Shown: positions 16,445-30,636, counted from the first letter of the stretch. The stretch is 49,606 nt of DNA from Methylocapsa sp050728695 (GCA_050728695.1 JBOHJV010000002.1:1-49606); one strand, 5' to 3'. The notes: generated by a model not told the origin, from the letters alone. Program-made: numbers and translations.

Positions 16445-17233
16445 ATTTCAAAGTCCAACCCCCTGGCCAAGGGAACCTTCAGCAAAGTCACGCTGCATTC
16501 CATGCTCGCGCGAGGGCCGCGCGACGGGCCGTTGCCGGATTATTCCTGTCGCCGCGCCAGGCCGGGAAGTCTAAAGCCGGCTGCCCTATCCTTGCTTCAT
16601 GGTGTCCAGCCACGCGGACCGTGGAAAACACCTACTACAAAGCCGCCCGGGCCCCTGGTAGCACGTGTCACCCTTCTACGTGGAATCGATCAACTATCAT
16701 CGAGTCGACGGTCTGTGCGGTCTCTCAGTCCTTGAGATTTTGGACAGCTCCCGTCAATGGCAGGTCTGTCACGAGATGCTTGCGTTTGCCTCAACAGGCG
16801 GGGCAGCGCTGAGTGGAAATATCGGCGAGGCGCTGTTAACGATTGGATTTTGCCCTTGCGATCGATTCCTTTCGACGTATCGCCATGGCGGCCAAGACCC
16901 AGCCACGCGGGGTCGGCCGAGGCCCAAGCCGCCCAACGCACCGGTTTGCAAAGATTATTTTCAACGCTTGTTAAAGCCCCAAAAATCTGCAATTTTCACT
17001 TCTTGGGACAGCGTTGCCGACTGTTTGCGGGGGGCAACGGCGGTGGCGCGCGCATATCTGGTAGTGACGCCAGTCCCTGGTTGAAGCAGCGCTGGCGCCG
17101 GCGTCTACCGGAGCCTCGAAGCCGGCGTGGCTCGGTTCTTGCTAGGTCTGGGCTCGCGAGCGCGCTTCGATAGGGCGCGGATGCCTACCTCCGGCGATAG
17201 TAGTTGGCGGTTCCTCTTAACAGAGGTGAGAAG
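16445..17233. other. Gene-free stretch before gltB
   Basis: About 790 bases without a supported gene. Open frames (for example plus 16665-17084) lack ribosome binding sites and family resemblance. The gltB promoter must lie in its right part, but no clear -35/-10 pair could be chosen. Nothing else recognised. Confidence 0.3.
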
Positions 17234-21910
<4,677 letters not shown>

Positions 21911-22049
21911 CGGAAGGGACGCCCATGAAGTCCCGGCCCGCGATGTGATATGGTGGCGCGGCCGGTGGCGGAAATGTATGCTGGGCTTAAGGCCTTCTGC
22001 CACGAAAGAAAGCTATTCTCGCAAGCTCAGAACCTGTTTCATAAGACTC

Positions 22050-22096
22050 GCCCTCGTCCTTCGAGGCGGCCTTTCAGGCCCCTTCGGAATGAGGGC
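22050..22096. repeat. Intergenic palindromic repeat between gltB and gltD
   Basis: GCCCTCGTCCTTCGAGGC at the left and GGAATGAGGGC at the right form an imperfect long hairpin. It resembles the 'ccctcatcctgaggag / cttcgaaggatgagg' palindromes spread through Rhizobiales genomes. It lies between two co-oriented genes and could tune gltD expression through mRNA stability. The rest of 21911-22159 holds no gene. Confidence 0.55.
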
Positions 22097-22159
22097 TGGT
22101 GGCGGGGGCATGGCTTTTGGCACCAGCTCTTAAAGAACCATCGGGGAAATTTACGGCGC

Positions 22160-23578
22160 ATGGGCAAGGTAACAGGGTTCCTTGAAATCGACCGGCGCGA
22201 CCGGCGCTACGTGCCGGCCTCCGACCGGATTCGCAATTACAAGGAATTCATGATCCCGCTTTCCGAGGAAGCGACCAGGGATCAGGCGGCGCGTTGCATG
22301 GATTGCGGCATACCGTTTTGCCACACCGGCTGTCCGGTCCACAATCAGATTCCCGATTGGAACGATCTCGTCTACCGCTCCGATTGGGAGGCGGCCTCGC
22401 GCAATCTTCATTCGACCAATAATTTTCCGGAATTCACCGGCCGCCTGTGTCCGGCGCCTTGCGAAGCCTCTTGCACGCTGAACATCGACGATAGTCCCGT
22501 CACCATCAAAACCATCGAATGCGCCATTGTCGACCGCGCCTGGGCGAACGGCTGGATAACACCCGAACCCGCCGAGGCGAAGACCGGCAAGAGGGTCGCC
22601 GTGGTCGGCTCGGGGCCGGCGGGGCTTGCCTGCGCACAGCAGCTAGCGAGGGCCGGGCACGACGTCCATCTCTATGAGAAATGCGCCAAGCCCGGCGGTT
22701 TGCTCCGCTATGGCATTCCCGATTTTAAGATGGAAAAACATCTGATCGACCGGCGGAGTGTTCAAATGCAGGCGGAAGGCGTGCGTTTCCACAATGGCGT
22801 GAATGTCGGAATCGATCTCGGTGCGGCGGACTTGCTCGAAGACTTCGACGCGATCGTTCTTTCCGGCGGCGCCGAAAAGCCGCGCGATCTGCCGATCCCC
22901 GGCCGCGATCTCTCCGGCGTGCATTTCGCGATGGAATTTCTGCCGCAGCAAAACCGGCGCATCGCCAAGGAGCCAATCCACAGCAATGCGCCGATCCTTG
23001 CCCAGGCCTCGCATGTCGTCGTGATCGGCGGCGGCGATACCGGGTCGGACTGCATCGGAACCGTGATCCGCCAGGGCGCGCTGTCCGTGACCCAGCTCGA
23101 AATCCTGCCGCGCCCTCCCGATAAGGAAAACAAGCTGCTGACCTGGCCGGACTGGCCTTTGAAGATGCGCACGTCGTCCTCGCAGGAAGAAGGTGCGGAA
23201 AGGGATTTTTCGATTCTGACCAAGGAATTGCGCGGCGAGGATGGCGCCGTGAAGAAACTCGTCTGCGTGCGGCTTGACGCGAATTTCAAGGAAATTCCGG
23301 ATAGCGCCTTCGAGCTCAGGGCCGATCTCGTGTTGCTTGCCATGGGCTTCGTTTCGCCGGAGCATGAGGGATTGTTGGAAGCTCTTGGCGTCGCGTTCGA
23401 TCCGCGCGGCAATGTAGAGGCTGACGAGAAGAGTTACAAGACATCGGTTGCCAAGGTCTTTGCCTGCGGCGACATGCGGCGCGGCCAATCCCTGATCGTC
23501 TGGGCGATCCGCGAGGGCCGCCAAGCCGCACACGCCGTCGATTTATGTTTGATGGGACAGACCTCACTGCCGCGATAA
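22160..23578 (+). CDS. gltD: Glutamate synthase (NADPH) small subunit
   Basis: 472 residues from ATG 22160; the frame is open further upstream but only this start gives the family N-terminus MGKVTGFLEIDR. Two N-terminal Cys clusters, CMDCGIPFCHTGC (from residue 46) and CPAPCEASC, bind the 4Fe-4S centres. GSGPAG near residue 151 binds FAD, and GGGDTGSDC near residue 289 belongs to the NADPH domain. GltD feeds NADPH electrons to GltB. Length is normal. Confidence 0.97.
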   Translation: MGKVTGFLEIDRRDRRYVPASDRIRNYKEFMIPLSEEATRDQAARCMDCGIPFCHTGCPVHNQIPDWNDLVYRSDWEAASRNLHSTNNFPEFTGRLCPAPCEASCTLNIDDSPVTIKTIECAIVDRAWANGWITPEPAEAKTGKRVAVVGSGPAGLACAQQLARAGHDVHLYEKCAKPGGLLRYGIPDFKMEKHLIDRRSVQMQAEGVRFHNGVNVGIDLGAADLLEDFDAIVLSGGAEKPRDLPIPGRDLSGVHFAMEFLPQQNRRIAKEPIHSNAPILAQASHVVVIGGGDTGSDCIGTVIRQGALSVTQLEILPRPPDKENKLLTWPDWPLKMRTSSSQEEGAERDFSILTKELRGEDGAVKKLVCVRLDANFKEIPDSAFELRADLVLLAMGFVSPEHEGLLEALGVAFDPRGNVEADEKSYKTSVAKVFACGDMRRGQSLIVWAIREGRQAAHAVDLCLMGQTSLPR

Positions 23579-23605
23579 GGCGGCGGGGCAGTGTACGTTG
23601 CTCCA

Positions 23606-23632
23606 GCAACGCAATTCCGCGTTGCTTGGAGG
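23606..23632 (+). promoter_or_regulatory. Hairpin abutting the ribosome binding site of beta-helix gene A
   Basis: gcaacgc (23606-23612) pairs with gcgttgc (23619-23625) over loop aattcc; the ribosome binding site ggagga starts three bases later. gcaacg can also pair with cgttgc at 23596-23601 (loop tcca), so two exclusive hairpins are possible. The same stem occurs before the paralogue at 45260-45277. Confidence 0.55.
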
Positions 23633-23639
23633 ACATCTC

Positions 23640-24527
23640 ATGGCCAAGATCACATCGTCACAAGCCTTCGCCGCGGCGCTTCTCGCCTGCGGTCTTTCCG
23701 CCGCGCCGGCAGAGGCTGGACCAAACCGGACCTTTGTTTCTGGAACGGGAACCGACAGCGGCACCTGCACGCGCACCGCGCCGTGCCGGACTTTTGCCTT
23801 TGCGCTCACCCAGACGAACGCGGGCGGCGAAATCGACGTGCTCGACCCGGCCGGCTATGGCGCGGTGACCATCGCCAAGGCAATCAGCATCGTCAACGAC
23901 GGCGCCGGCACGGCCGGCATCACGGCTTCCTCGGGCAATGGAGTCACGATCAATGCCGGCACGCGCGACAGTGTTCACCTTCGCGGCCTGACCATCGAGG
24001 GACTTGACACCGGGTCAAACGGCATCCAGTTCAGCACCGGCGGAAACCTCGCGATCGAAAACTGCGTCATCCGGGGTTTTAGGTTTGTCGGGGTCAATAT
24101 CAAGCCCACCGGATCGGCGAATGTCACCGGCTTGCTCAGCAAAGTCATAATGGACAATAATGGCGAAGACGGAATCATTGTGAATGGCAGTTCGTTGACC
24201 CCCGCAACGCTCTTTGTCACTGTCGTCGATAGCGTGGCTTCCAACAACGGCTTTAATGGCATCGAAGCGGTCTCCGTTGCTGGCGCCGCGCTAACAAGGG
24301 TCGTGGTGCGCAATTCTGTTGCCAACTACAACGGTGCTGCCGGACTCTCGGCAGGCGGTGCAATGCGCCATTCAATTCTTAGCGTCGGTCATTCGGTGGT
24401 CACCGGGAACGCCACTGGAGTGGACGACACGGGCGGTACGGGCGTCATCTTGAGCTACGGCGACAACGAAATCGACGGGAACACGTTCGACATCGAGGGC
24501 GTTCTGACCCCGATCCCCGCGCGTTGA
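23640..24527 (+). CDS. Secreted right-handed beta-helix protein, copy A
   Basis: 295 residues from ATG 23640 (ggagga upstream). A signal peptide ends at APAEA. The mature part starts NRTFVSGTGTDSGTC and has short repeated strands with Asn-rich turns (NNGFNGIEAV, NYNGAAGL), as in parallel beta-helix domains; Cys pairs C-T-R-T-A-P-C probably form a disulfide. The catalytic function, if any, is unknown; relatives include carbohydrate-active and surface proteins. It starts 61 bases after gltD on the same strand. The first 80 mature residues are almost identical to copy B (45292-46248), the C-terminal half less so, which points to duplication or gene conversion. Confidence 0.8.
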   Translation: MAKITSSQAFAAALLACGLSAAPAEAGPNRTFVSGTGTDSGTCTRTAPCRTFAFALTQTNAGGEIDVLDPAGYGAVTIAKAISIVNDGAGTAGITASSGNGVTINAGTRDSVHLRGLTIEGLDTGSNGIQFSTGGNLAIENCVIRGFRFVGVNIKPTGSANVTGLLSKVIMDNNGEDGIIVNGSSLTPATLFVTVVDSVASNNGFNGIEAVSVAGAALTRVVVRNSVANYNGAAGLSAGGAMRHSILSVGHSVVTGNATGVDDTGGTGVILSYGDNEIDGNTFDIEGVLTPIPAR

Positions 24528-24569
24528 CGAGCCCTCCGCGCCGGAGCGGCGTCTCCGGCGCTCCGCCCG

Positions 24570-24601
24570 GCGCGCTGCGGGCGTCCTCGCTCGCAGCGCG
24601 C
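24570..24601 (+). terminator. Strong hairpin after beta-helix gene A
   Basis: Perfect 10-bp stem gcgcgctgcg / cgcagcgcgc around a 12-base loop (ggcgtcctcgct). The homologous hairpin after copy B has a compensatory change (T24576-A24595 here, C46294-G46313 there), so the stem is conserved rather than the sequence. No T run follows. Confidence 0.65.
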
Positions 24602-24697
24602 TGAGCGGCTCCGCATGCTCTTTTCCTCGGCGCGACAATGGCTTAAATTGACGGCAAACTGATCAGCCAGTCAAAAAGCCGCGCGAGACCGGAAACA

Positions 24698-25540
24698 ATG
24701 CCGTTTGTTAGCTCTGTGGAGGTCGCTGGCCGCAAGCCCGGCCATATCAAATTGCATGGGCCGGAGGCGTTCGCCGGAATGCGCCGGGCAGGACAGCTTT
24801 GCGCCGAAGCGCTCGACCTTCTGACCCTATATGTGCGGCCCGGCATCACCACCGAAGCTCTCGACAAGCTCGTTTTCGATTTCGCGATGGCGCATGACGC
24901 TTATCCTGCGCCGCTCGACTATCGCGGTTACCGCAAATCGGTCTGCACCTCGATCAACCATGTGGTTTGCCACGGAATACCAGACGGCAAACCGCTCAAG
25001 GAAGGCGAGATTCTCAACATCGACGTGACCTTGATCCTCGATGGCTGGCACGGCGATTCGAGCCGGATGTATTTTGTTGGCGAGGTTCCCCGCCGGGCCG
25101 AGCGCCTCGTCGAAGTGACCTACGAGGCGCTGCTGCGCGGCATGGCCGCGGTCCGCCCTGGCGCGACAACCGGCGATATCGGCGCCGCGATCCAGGAATA
25201 CACCGAGGCCGAACGCTGCTCTGTCGTGCGCGACTTTTGCGGGCATGGCCTGGGGCGTCTGTTTCACGACGAGCCGAACATTCTCCATTACGGCCGGCGC
25301 GGCGAAGGCGGGCTGCTCAAACCCGGCATGTTATTCACCATCGAGCCGATGATCAATCTCGGCCGTCCGCATGTAAAGATCCTTTCCGACGGCTGGACGG
25401 CGGTGACCCGTGACCGCTCCTTGTCGGCGCAATTCGAACATTCAATCGGGGTGACCGAGACCGGCTATGAAGCATTCACCCTTTCGCCGAAAGGTCTGCA
25501 TCGTCCGCCCTATCGCGGCGCTGGGCTAGCTCGCGCATGA
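24698..25540 (+). CDS. map: Methionine aminopeptidase, type I
   Basis: 280 residues. It removes the initiator Met from nascent proteins. All five metal ligands are visible: two Asp in NIDVTLILDGWHGDSSRM, His in FCGHGLGRLFH, Glu in FTIEPMI and Glu in QFEHSIG. The substrate His in HGIPD is also present. Cytoplasmic, normal length. Its last bases overlap the radC start (ATGA), so the two are co-translated. Confidence 0.96.
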   Translation: MPFVSSVEVAGRKPGHIKLHGPEAFAGMRRAGQLCAEALDLLTLYVRPGITTEALDKLVFDFAMAHDAYPAPLDYRGYRKSVCTSINHVVCHGIPDGKPLKEGEILNIDVTLILDGWHGDSSRMYFVGEVPRRAERLVEVTYEALLRGMAAVRPGATTGDIGAAIQEYTEAERCSVVRDFCGHGLGRLFHDEPNILHYGRRGEGGLLKPGMLFTIEPMINLGRPHVKILSDGWTAVTRDRSLSAQFEHSIGVTETGYEAFTLSPKGLHRPPYRGAGLARA

Positions 25541-26241
25541 CGAAAGAGGAATCGGCGCCGGTCGCCAGCCCGCCGCATTACCTCGGCCACCGAGAGCGGT
25601 TGCGCGACCGGTTCCGCAAAGGCGGCGCCGATGCCCTTGGCGACTATGAGCTGCTCGAACTCATACTTTTTCGCGCCATGCCGCGGCGCGACATCAAGCC
25701 GCTCGCCAAGGCGCTCATTGCCCGCTTCGGCTCGTTCGCCGAGGTTGTATCGGCGCGCCCCGAGCGTCTCGCCGAAAACGAGGGGCTGGGCGACGCCGCG
25801 ATCGTCGAACTGAAGATTATCGAGGCGGCGGCGAAGCGTCTCGCCAAATCCTCGATCGAACATCGGCCGTCGCTGTCGAGTTTTTCCGCGGTCGTCGATT
25901 ACTGCCGCACCGCGATGGCGTTCCTCGACCACGAGGAATTTCGCGTGCTCTTTCTCGACAAGAAGAATCACCTCATCGCCGACGAGGTTCAAGGCGTCGG
26001 CACGGTCGATCATGCCCCGGTCTATCCTCGCGAGATCATGCGCCGCGCGCTCGAACTCAGCGCTTGCGCAATCATCCTTGTGCACAATCATCCCTCGGGC
26101 GATCCACAGCCGTCGTCCGACGACATCAACCTCACCCATCAGATCATCGCGGTGGGCAAACCGCTTAAAGTTGCGGTGCATGATCATTTGATCGTCGGCA
26201 AGCATGGCCACGCGAGCCTTAAGGGATTGCGGCTGATTTAG
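25537..26241 (+). CDS. radC: RadC-family JAB/JAMM-domain protein
   Basis: 234 residues. The N-terminal helix-hairpin-helix region (about 25-95) precedes a JAMM domain with HNHPSGDPQPSSDD and the upstream Glu-containing stretch DEVQGVGTVDHAPV. Although named for DNA repair, the RadC family's biochemical role is unsettled. It overlaps map by four bases (ATGA); the map-radC order is common in Rhizobiales. It converges with hppA, leaving 35 bases between the stops. Confidence 0.92.
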   Translation: MTKEESAPVASPPHYLGHRERLRDRFRKGGADALGDYELLELILFRAMPRRDIKPLAKALIARFGSFAEVVSARPERLAENEGLGDAAIVELKIIEAAAKRLAKSSIEHRPSLSSFSAVVDYCRTAMAFLDHEEFRVLFLDKKNHLIADEVQGVGTVDHAPVYPREIMRRALELSACAIILVHNHPSGDPQPSSDDINLTHQIIAVGKPLKVAVHDHLIVGKHGHASLKGLRLI

Positions 26242-26276
26242 TTCGGGCTCGATCGCGCCGGTGCCCGCCCGCCACC

Positions 26277-28415
26277 TCAACGCGCGAGGATGGCGAGCAG
26301 CAAGAGCGCGACGATATTGGTGATCTTGATCGCCGGATTGACGGCGGGACCGGCGGTATCCTTGTACGGATCGCCGACGGTGTCGCCGGTCACGGACGCC
26401 TTATGCGCCTCGCCGCCCTTGAAGTGTTTGACTTTGTCCTTATCGACGAAACCGTCCTCAAAACTCTTCTTGGCGTTGTCCCAGGCGCCGCCGCCCGAGG
26501 TCATCGAGACCGCCACGAAAAGCCCGTTGACGATGACGCCGAGGAGCGACGCGCCCAAGGCCGCGAAGGCCGCCGCCCTCGAGCCGGAAATCATTAGCGT
26601 GCCAAAATAGACAATCAGCGGCGCCAGCACCGGCAATAGCGACGGCACGATCATTTCCTTGATCGCTGCCTTGGTCAGCATGTCGACCGCGCGGCCGTAA
26701 TCGGGACGCTCGATGCCTTGCATGATGCCCGGCTTGTCGCGGAACTGGCGGCGTACTTCCACGACGACGGAGCCCGCCGCGCGGCCGACCGCAGTCATCG
26801 CGATGCCGCCGAAGAGGTAGGGAATCATGCCGCCAAAAATCAACCCTGCCACGACATAGGGGTTCGATATGTCGAAGGACACCGCGCCCATTCCCCTAAA
26901 ATAGGGAAACCGATCGGGGTTCGCGGCGAAAAAGCTGAGATCGTGACTATAGGCATTGAAAAGCACCAAGGCGCCGAGCCCGGCCGAGCCGATCGCATAG
27001 CCCTTGGTTACGGCTTTCGTCGTATTGCCGACCGCGTCGAGCGCGTCGGTCACGTGCCGGACCTCCTTCGGCAGGCCCGCCATCTCGGCGATGCCACCGG
27101 CGTTGTCGGTCACCGGCCCGAAAGCATCGAGCGCGACGATCATCCCGGCAAGGCCCAACATGGTGGTCACCGCGATCGCCGTGCCGAAGAGACCGGCGAG
27201 CTGACTGGTCGCTATGATGCCGCCGATGATAACGAGCGCGGGCAGCGCGGTTGCTTCGAGCGAGACCGCGAGGCCTTGGATGACATTGGTGCCATGTCCG
27301 GTGACCGAGGCCTGGGCGATCGAGACCACGGGGCGCTTGCCGCTGCCCGTGTAATATTCGGTGATGACGACGATTAATAGCGTCACAAGCAGCCCAACGA
27401 GGCCGCAGAGAAAAAGATGCGAGCCCAAGACCGGGGCGCCGTTCGCCGTGCCGATGGTACCAAAACCAACGGTGAGAAAGGTTGCGAGTGCAAGGCCGGC
27501 GATCGACAAGAGTCCGGCGGCGATCAGGCCTTTGTAGAGAGCGCCCATGATCGAATTGCTCGGCCCGAGCTTGACAAAATAAGTTCCGGCGATGGAGGTG
27601 ACGATGCACGCCGCGCAGATCGCCAGCGGATAGAGCATGGCGGCATGCAGCACCGGCTGACCGGTAAAGAAAATCGCGGCGAGCACCATGGTGGCGACGA
27701 CCGTCACGGCGTAGGTTTCGAACAAATCGGCGGCCATTCCGGCGCAATCGCCGACATTGTCGCCGACATTATCGGCGATCGTCGCCGGATTGCGCGGATC
27801 GTCTTCGGGAATGCCGGCTTCGACCTTTCCGACGAGATCGGCCCCGACATCGGCGCCCTTGGTGAAAATGCCGCCGCCGAGGCGGGCGAAGATCGAAATC
27901 AGCGATGCGCCGAAACCGAGCGCGACCAACGCATCGATTGTCTCGCGGCTCTCCGGCGCATGGCCGAGCGGCCCGGTAAGAATGTAATAATAGACCGCGA
28001 CGCCGAGGAGCGCCAGGCCCGCGACCAAAAGCCCGGTGACGGCGCCGGCCTTAAAGGAAATGTCGAGTCCCGCGGCGAGCGACTGCATCGCCGCCTGCGC
28101 GGTGCGCACATTGGCGCGGACCGAAACATTCATGCCGATGAAGCCCGCCGCCCCGGAAAGAATCGCGCCGATCAGAAATCCGGCCGCGAGCAGCCAGGAA
28201 ACGAGGAAGCCAAAGGCGGCGAAGATGGCGATGCCGACAACGGCGATCGTCGCATATTGGCGCTTCAAATAAGCTTGCGCGCCCTCCCTGATCGCCCCGG
28301 CGATTTCCTGCATCTTGGGCGAGCCGGCATCGGCGGCCAGCAGTTGCGACGACGTCACCACGCCATAGACGACGGATAAAAGTCCAGCGAAAATAACCAC
28401 CCAGATTGGATTCAT
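26277..28415 (-). CDS. hppA: Proton-pumping membrane pyrophosphatase, K+-independent
   Basis: 712 residues from ATG 28413-28415; a GTG nine bases further upstream is part of the ribosome binding site aaggtg. About 16 membrane helices. Pyrophosphate-site motifs are present: DVGADLVGKVE, DNVGDNVGDCAG, DNAGGIAEMAG and the C-terminal TGDTVGDPYKDT. The motif GNTTKAVTKG has Lys where K+-dependent enzymes have Ala, so this is the K+-independent H+ type. It recovers energy from pyrophosphate as a proton gradient. Confidence 0.95.
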   Translation of the reverse strand: MNPIWVVIFAGLLSVVYGVVTSSQLLAADAGSPKMQEIAGAIREGAQAYLKRQYATIAVVGIAIFAAFGFLVSWLLAAGFLIGAILSGAAGFIGMNVSVRANVRTAQAAMQSLAAGLDISFKAGAVTGLLVAGLALLGVAVYYYILTGPLGHAPESRETIDALVALGFGASLISIFARLGGGIFTKGADVGADLVGKVEAGIPEDDPRNPATIADNVGDNVGDCAGMAADLFETYAVTVVATMVLAAIFFTGQPVLHAAMLYPLAICAACIVTSIAGTYFVKLGPSNSIMGALYKGLIAAGLLSIAGLALATFLTVGFGTIGTANGAPVLGSHLFLCGLVGLLVTLLIVVITEYYTGSGKRPVVSIAQASVTGHGTNVIQGLAVSLEATALPALVIIGGIIATSQLAGLFGTAIAVTTMLGLAGMIVALDAFGPVTDNAGGIAEMAGLPKEVRHVTDALDAVGNTTKAVTKGYAIGSAGLGALVLFNAYSHDLSFFAANPDRFPYFRGMGAVSFDISNPYVVAGLIFGGMIPYLFGGIAMTAVGRAAGSVVVEVRRQFRDKPGIMQGIERPDYGRAVDMLTKAAIKEMIVPSLLPVLAPLIVYFGTLMISGSRAAAFAALGASLLGVIVNGLFVAVSMTSGGGAWDNAKKSFEDGFVDKDKVKHFKGGEAHKASVTGDTVGDPYKDTAGPAVNPAIKITNIVALLLLAILAR

Positions 28416-28577
28416 CTGTTGCACCTTAAATGGCTAGTTAAGGGAGCTGACGCAGGTTTGCGTTTCCGGCTTGGCCCCGGCCTATACGAAAAACCGTTGT
28501 ACCGCGCAATTGCGCCCTGTCCCAGATTGAATCTCTGCTCATGACCCGAAGCCGACTTCTCTAGTTGCTCTGCAATG

Positions 28578-29093
28578 CTACGTAAGCTTGCAACTCATCA
28601 AGACACCCGGAATTGTCAAACCTGGCCCCATCGGCACCCCGATTGGCCGGACGGCGCCGAATCCGGACGCCCGATAGAAGGGTTCGGCGTTCAATGTCGA
28701 AAAGCAGTGCAACTCGCGCACGCCGAGTGGCCGGGCGTCGCAAAAGCAACGAGCAAGCAGGGAAGTCCCAACTCCTCGTCGCACCCACTCGGGGTGAGTT
28801 GCAAAGTGACGGATGTGCGCTTCCCCTTCAATGATCTCTCCGCTTCCGGGCCGCGCTGTCGTCCAGCCTCCGCATCCCACAAGATTGCCCGGCTCTCTTT
28901 CCGCAACGTAGTAGGTACCAGACGTGAGCAGCGTTGGGTTCGCCCTGGTCATATGCGACAAGGTTCGGCCCAGCAGGTCGCTGTCATAGCTTGCGGCAAG
29001 CAATCTCGAATAGCTTGCTACGAGCAAAGCGGTGACTGCATCTGAGTCTGCGGGACTTGCAACCCTGATTAAAACGGCCAACGCATCGATCAT
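28578..29093 (-). CDS. GNAT-family N-acetyltransferase
   Basis: 171 residues from ATG 29091-29093 (MIDALAVLIRVASPAD). The acetyl-CoA loop is HPEWVRRGVGTSLLARC, and the C-terminal strand-turn AEPFYRASGF is typical of GNAT enzymes. The ribosome binding site is weak. Substrate unknown. It lies 71 bases after thiL on the same strand and may be the last gene of that operon, or stand alone. Confidence 0.82.
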   Translation of the reverse strand: MIDALAVLIRVASPADSDAVTALLVASYSRLLAASYDSDLLGRTLSHMTRANPTLLTSGTYYVAEREPGNLVGCGGWTTARPGSGEIIEGEAHIRHFATHPEWVRRGVGTSLLARCFCDARPLGVRELHCFSTLNAEPFYRASGFGAVRPIGVPMGPGLTIPGVLMSCKLT

Positions 29094-29164
29094 CGGACCA
29101 ATCAGATATATTGCTCGAAGATTACCACACTCGTTCGGAAATCTTTGCATCCTGGGGGTACCCG

Positions 29165-30160
29165 CTAAAAATGCTGGAAGGATGGCCGAGTGAACACCAA
29201 ACTCCGCCCCGCCACATCCTTGAACACCGGCGGCGCGCTCCCTGGCTTGGCTGTGGCAAACGGCGTCACCGGGACCCCCGCGGCGGCGGCATCGGCTTCG
29301 AAGGCGGCGCCTTGGGAGGGCGGCACGGCGCAAAGAATCTCATAATCGTCGCCGCCGGTAAGAATCGTTTCGAGGAGAGATGGGGCGTGGCGCAATATTT
29401 TTCGCGCGGCGTCCGAGAGCGGCACATCGGCGGCCGCGACCTCGGCGGTCATTCCAGTAAGCCGCAGCATTTTGGCGAGATCGCCGGCAAAGCCGTCGGA
29501 AATGTCGATTGCCGCGTGCGCATGGGCGCGCAGCGCCTCGCGCAAGGCGAGGCGCGGCTCCGGCAGTAGGGCGCGACCAGCGAGATACGCGGCGTCCGCT
29601 TGGGCAACGCTTTTCGTCCACTGCGAATCTTCCGGCGCATCGGCGCGGTATCGCAGCCCCAAGGCCGCGTCTCCGATAGTCCCGGTCACATAAAGGATGT
29701 CTCCCGCAGCGACGCCTTCCCGCAAAACCATTTTCCCCGCCGGAACGGCGCCGAACGCGGTGATCGAGACGATGAGCGGCCCTGGACTCTTCACGGTGTC
29801 GCCGCCAAGCAGCGGACATTTATAGGCCGCCGCGTCCGCGGCAAGCCCTTGCGCGAAACCCGCGAGCCAGTGCGCCGTCCAATCTTCCGGCAAGGCAAGC
29901 CCGAGAAGAAAACCAGCAGGCTCGGCGCCCTTGGCGGCAAGATCGGAAAGGTTCACCCGCAAGGCCTTGCGGGCGACCGCGCCAGGCGGATCGTCCGTAA
30001 AAAAGTGCACTCCGGCGACCGACATATCCTTGGTCGCGACGATGTCATGGCCTGGCCTTTGGGCAAGAATCGCGGCATCGTCGCGCAAGCCAAGAGACCC
30101 CGGCCCCGCGAGCGGCGCGAAGTAGGTCGCGATCAGTTCGTCTTCGGAATGACGTGACAT
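29165..30160 (-). CDS. thiL: Thiamine-monophosphate kinase
   Basis: 331 residues from ATG 30158-30160 (MSRHSEDELI). It phosphorylates thiamine monophosphate to the active diphosphate. Visible family motifs: GLRDDAA, ATKDMSVAGVHF (metal/ATP Asp), LGGDTVKSPGPL and the DISDGFAGDLAKM segment; GGDDYEI lies towards the end. It starts 11 bases after nusB; the ribH-nusB-thiL order is widespread in proteobacteria. Confidence 0.95.
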   Translation of the reverse strand: MSRHSEDELIATYFAPLAGPGSLGLRDDAAILAQRPGHDIVATKDMSVAGVHFFTDDPPGAVARKALRVNLSDLAAKGAEPAGFLLGLALPEDWTAHWLAGFAQGLAADAAAYKCPLLGGDTVKSPGPLIVSITAFGAVPAGKMVLREGVAAGDILYVTGTIGDAALGLRYRADAPEDSQWTKSVAQADAAYLAGRALLPEPRLALREALRAHAHAAIDISDGFAGDLAKMLRLTGMTAEVAAADVPLSDAARKILRHAPSLLETILTGGDDYEILCAVPPSQGAAFEADAAAAGVPVTPFATAKPGSAPPVFKDVAGRSLVFTRPSFQHF

Positions 30161-30171
30161 CGATTTGCATT

Positions 30172-30636
30172 TTACCCGGGCGGCTCGAATTCCGCCGCGC
30201 GGCACTGGCGCGCCAGGGCGTCCAGCACCGCATTGATCATTCCGGCTTCGTCGGGGCCAAAAAAGGCGCCGGCGATATCGACATATTCCTTGATCGAGAC
30301 CCGCGCCGGAACGTCGGCGCGCTCTTTCAACTCATAGGCGCCCGCGCGCAAAATCGCGCGCATGACGGAGTCGATCCGCGCCAAGGGCCACCCCGCCGCC
30401 AAGGCTTTGTCGATCGACCGGTCGATCGGACCCTGGGTGGAAACAACGCCGGACAGAATATCGCTGAAAAACGCGATATCCGCATCCTTGTAGTGCACGC
30501 CCTCGATCTCATTGCCGATCCAGTACGACTCGAATTCGGCTCGGGTCTCTTTCAGGCCCTTCCCGGTGATCTCCATTTGATAAAGAGCCTGAACGGCGGC
30601 GAGGCGGGCGGCGGAACGCTGGCCGGCAATGACCAT
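30172..30636 (-). CDS. nusB: Transcription antitermination factor NusB
   Basis: 154 residues. An all-helical RNA-binding protein that joins NusE (S10) on boxA of rRNA transcripts. Family marks: RSAARLAAVQALYQME at the start, then DKAL...WPLARIDSVMRAILRAGAYEL and VSIKEYVDIAGAFF. The ATG overlaps the ribH stop (TGATG), so translation is coupled. Confidence 0.95.
   Translation of the reverse strand: MVIAGQRSAARLAAVQALYQMEITGKGLKETRAEFESYWIGNEIEGVHYKDADIAFFSDILSGVVSTQGPIDRSIDKALAAGWPLARIDSVMRAILRAGAYELKERADVPARVSIKEYVDIAGAFFGPDEAGMINAVLDALARQCRAAEFEPPG

Noticed and set aside
16665..17084. Plus-strand 139-codon frame before gltB
   Set aside because: GTG start without ribosome binding site; nothing protein-like.
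27417..28379. 320-codon frame antisense to hppA
   Set aside because: Shadow frame; Arg/Asp/Gly-rich and unlike any protein family.
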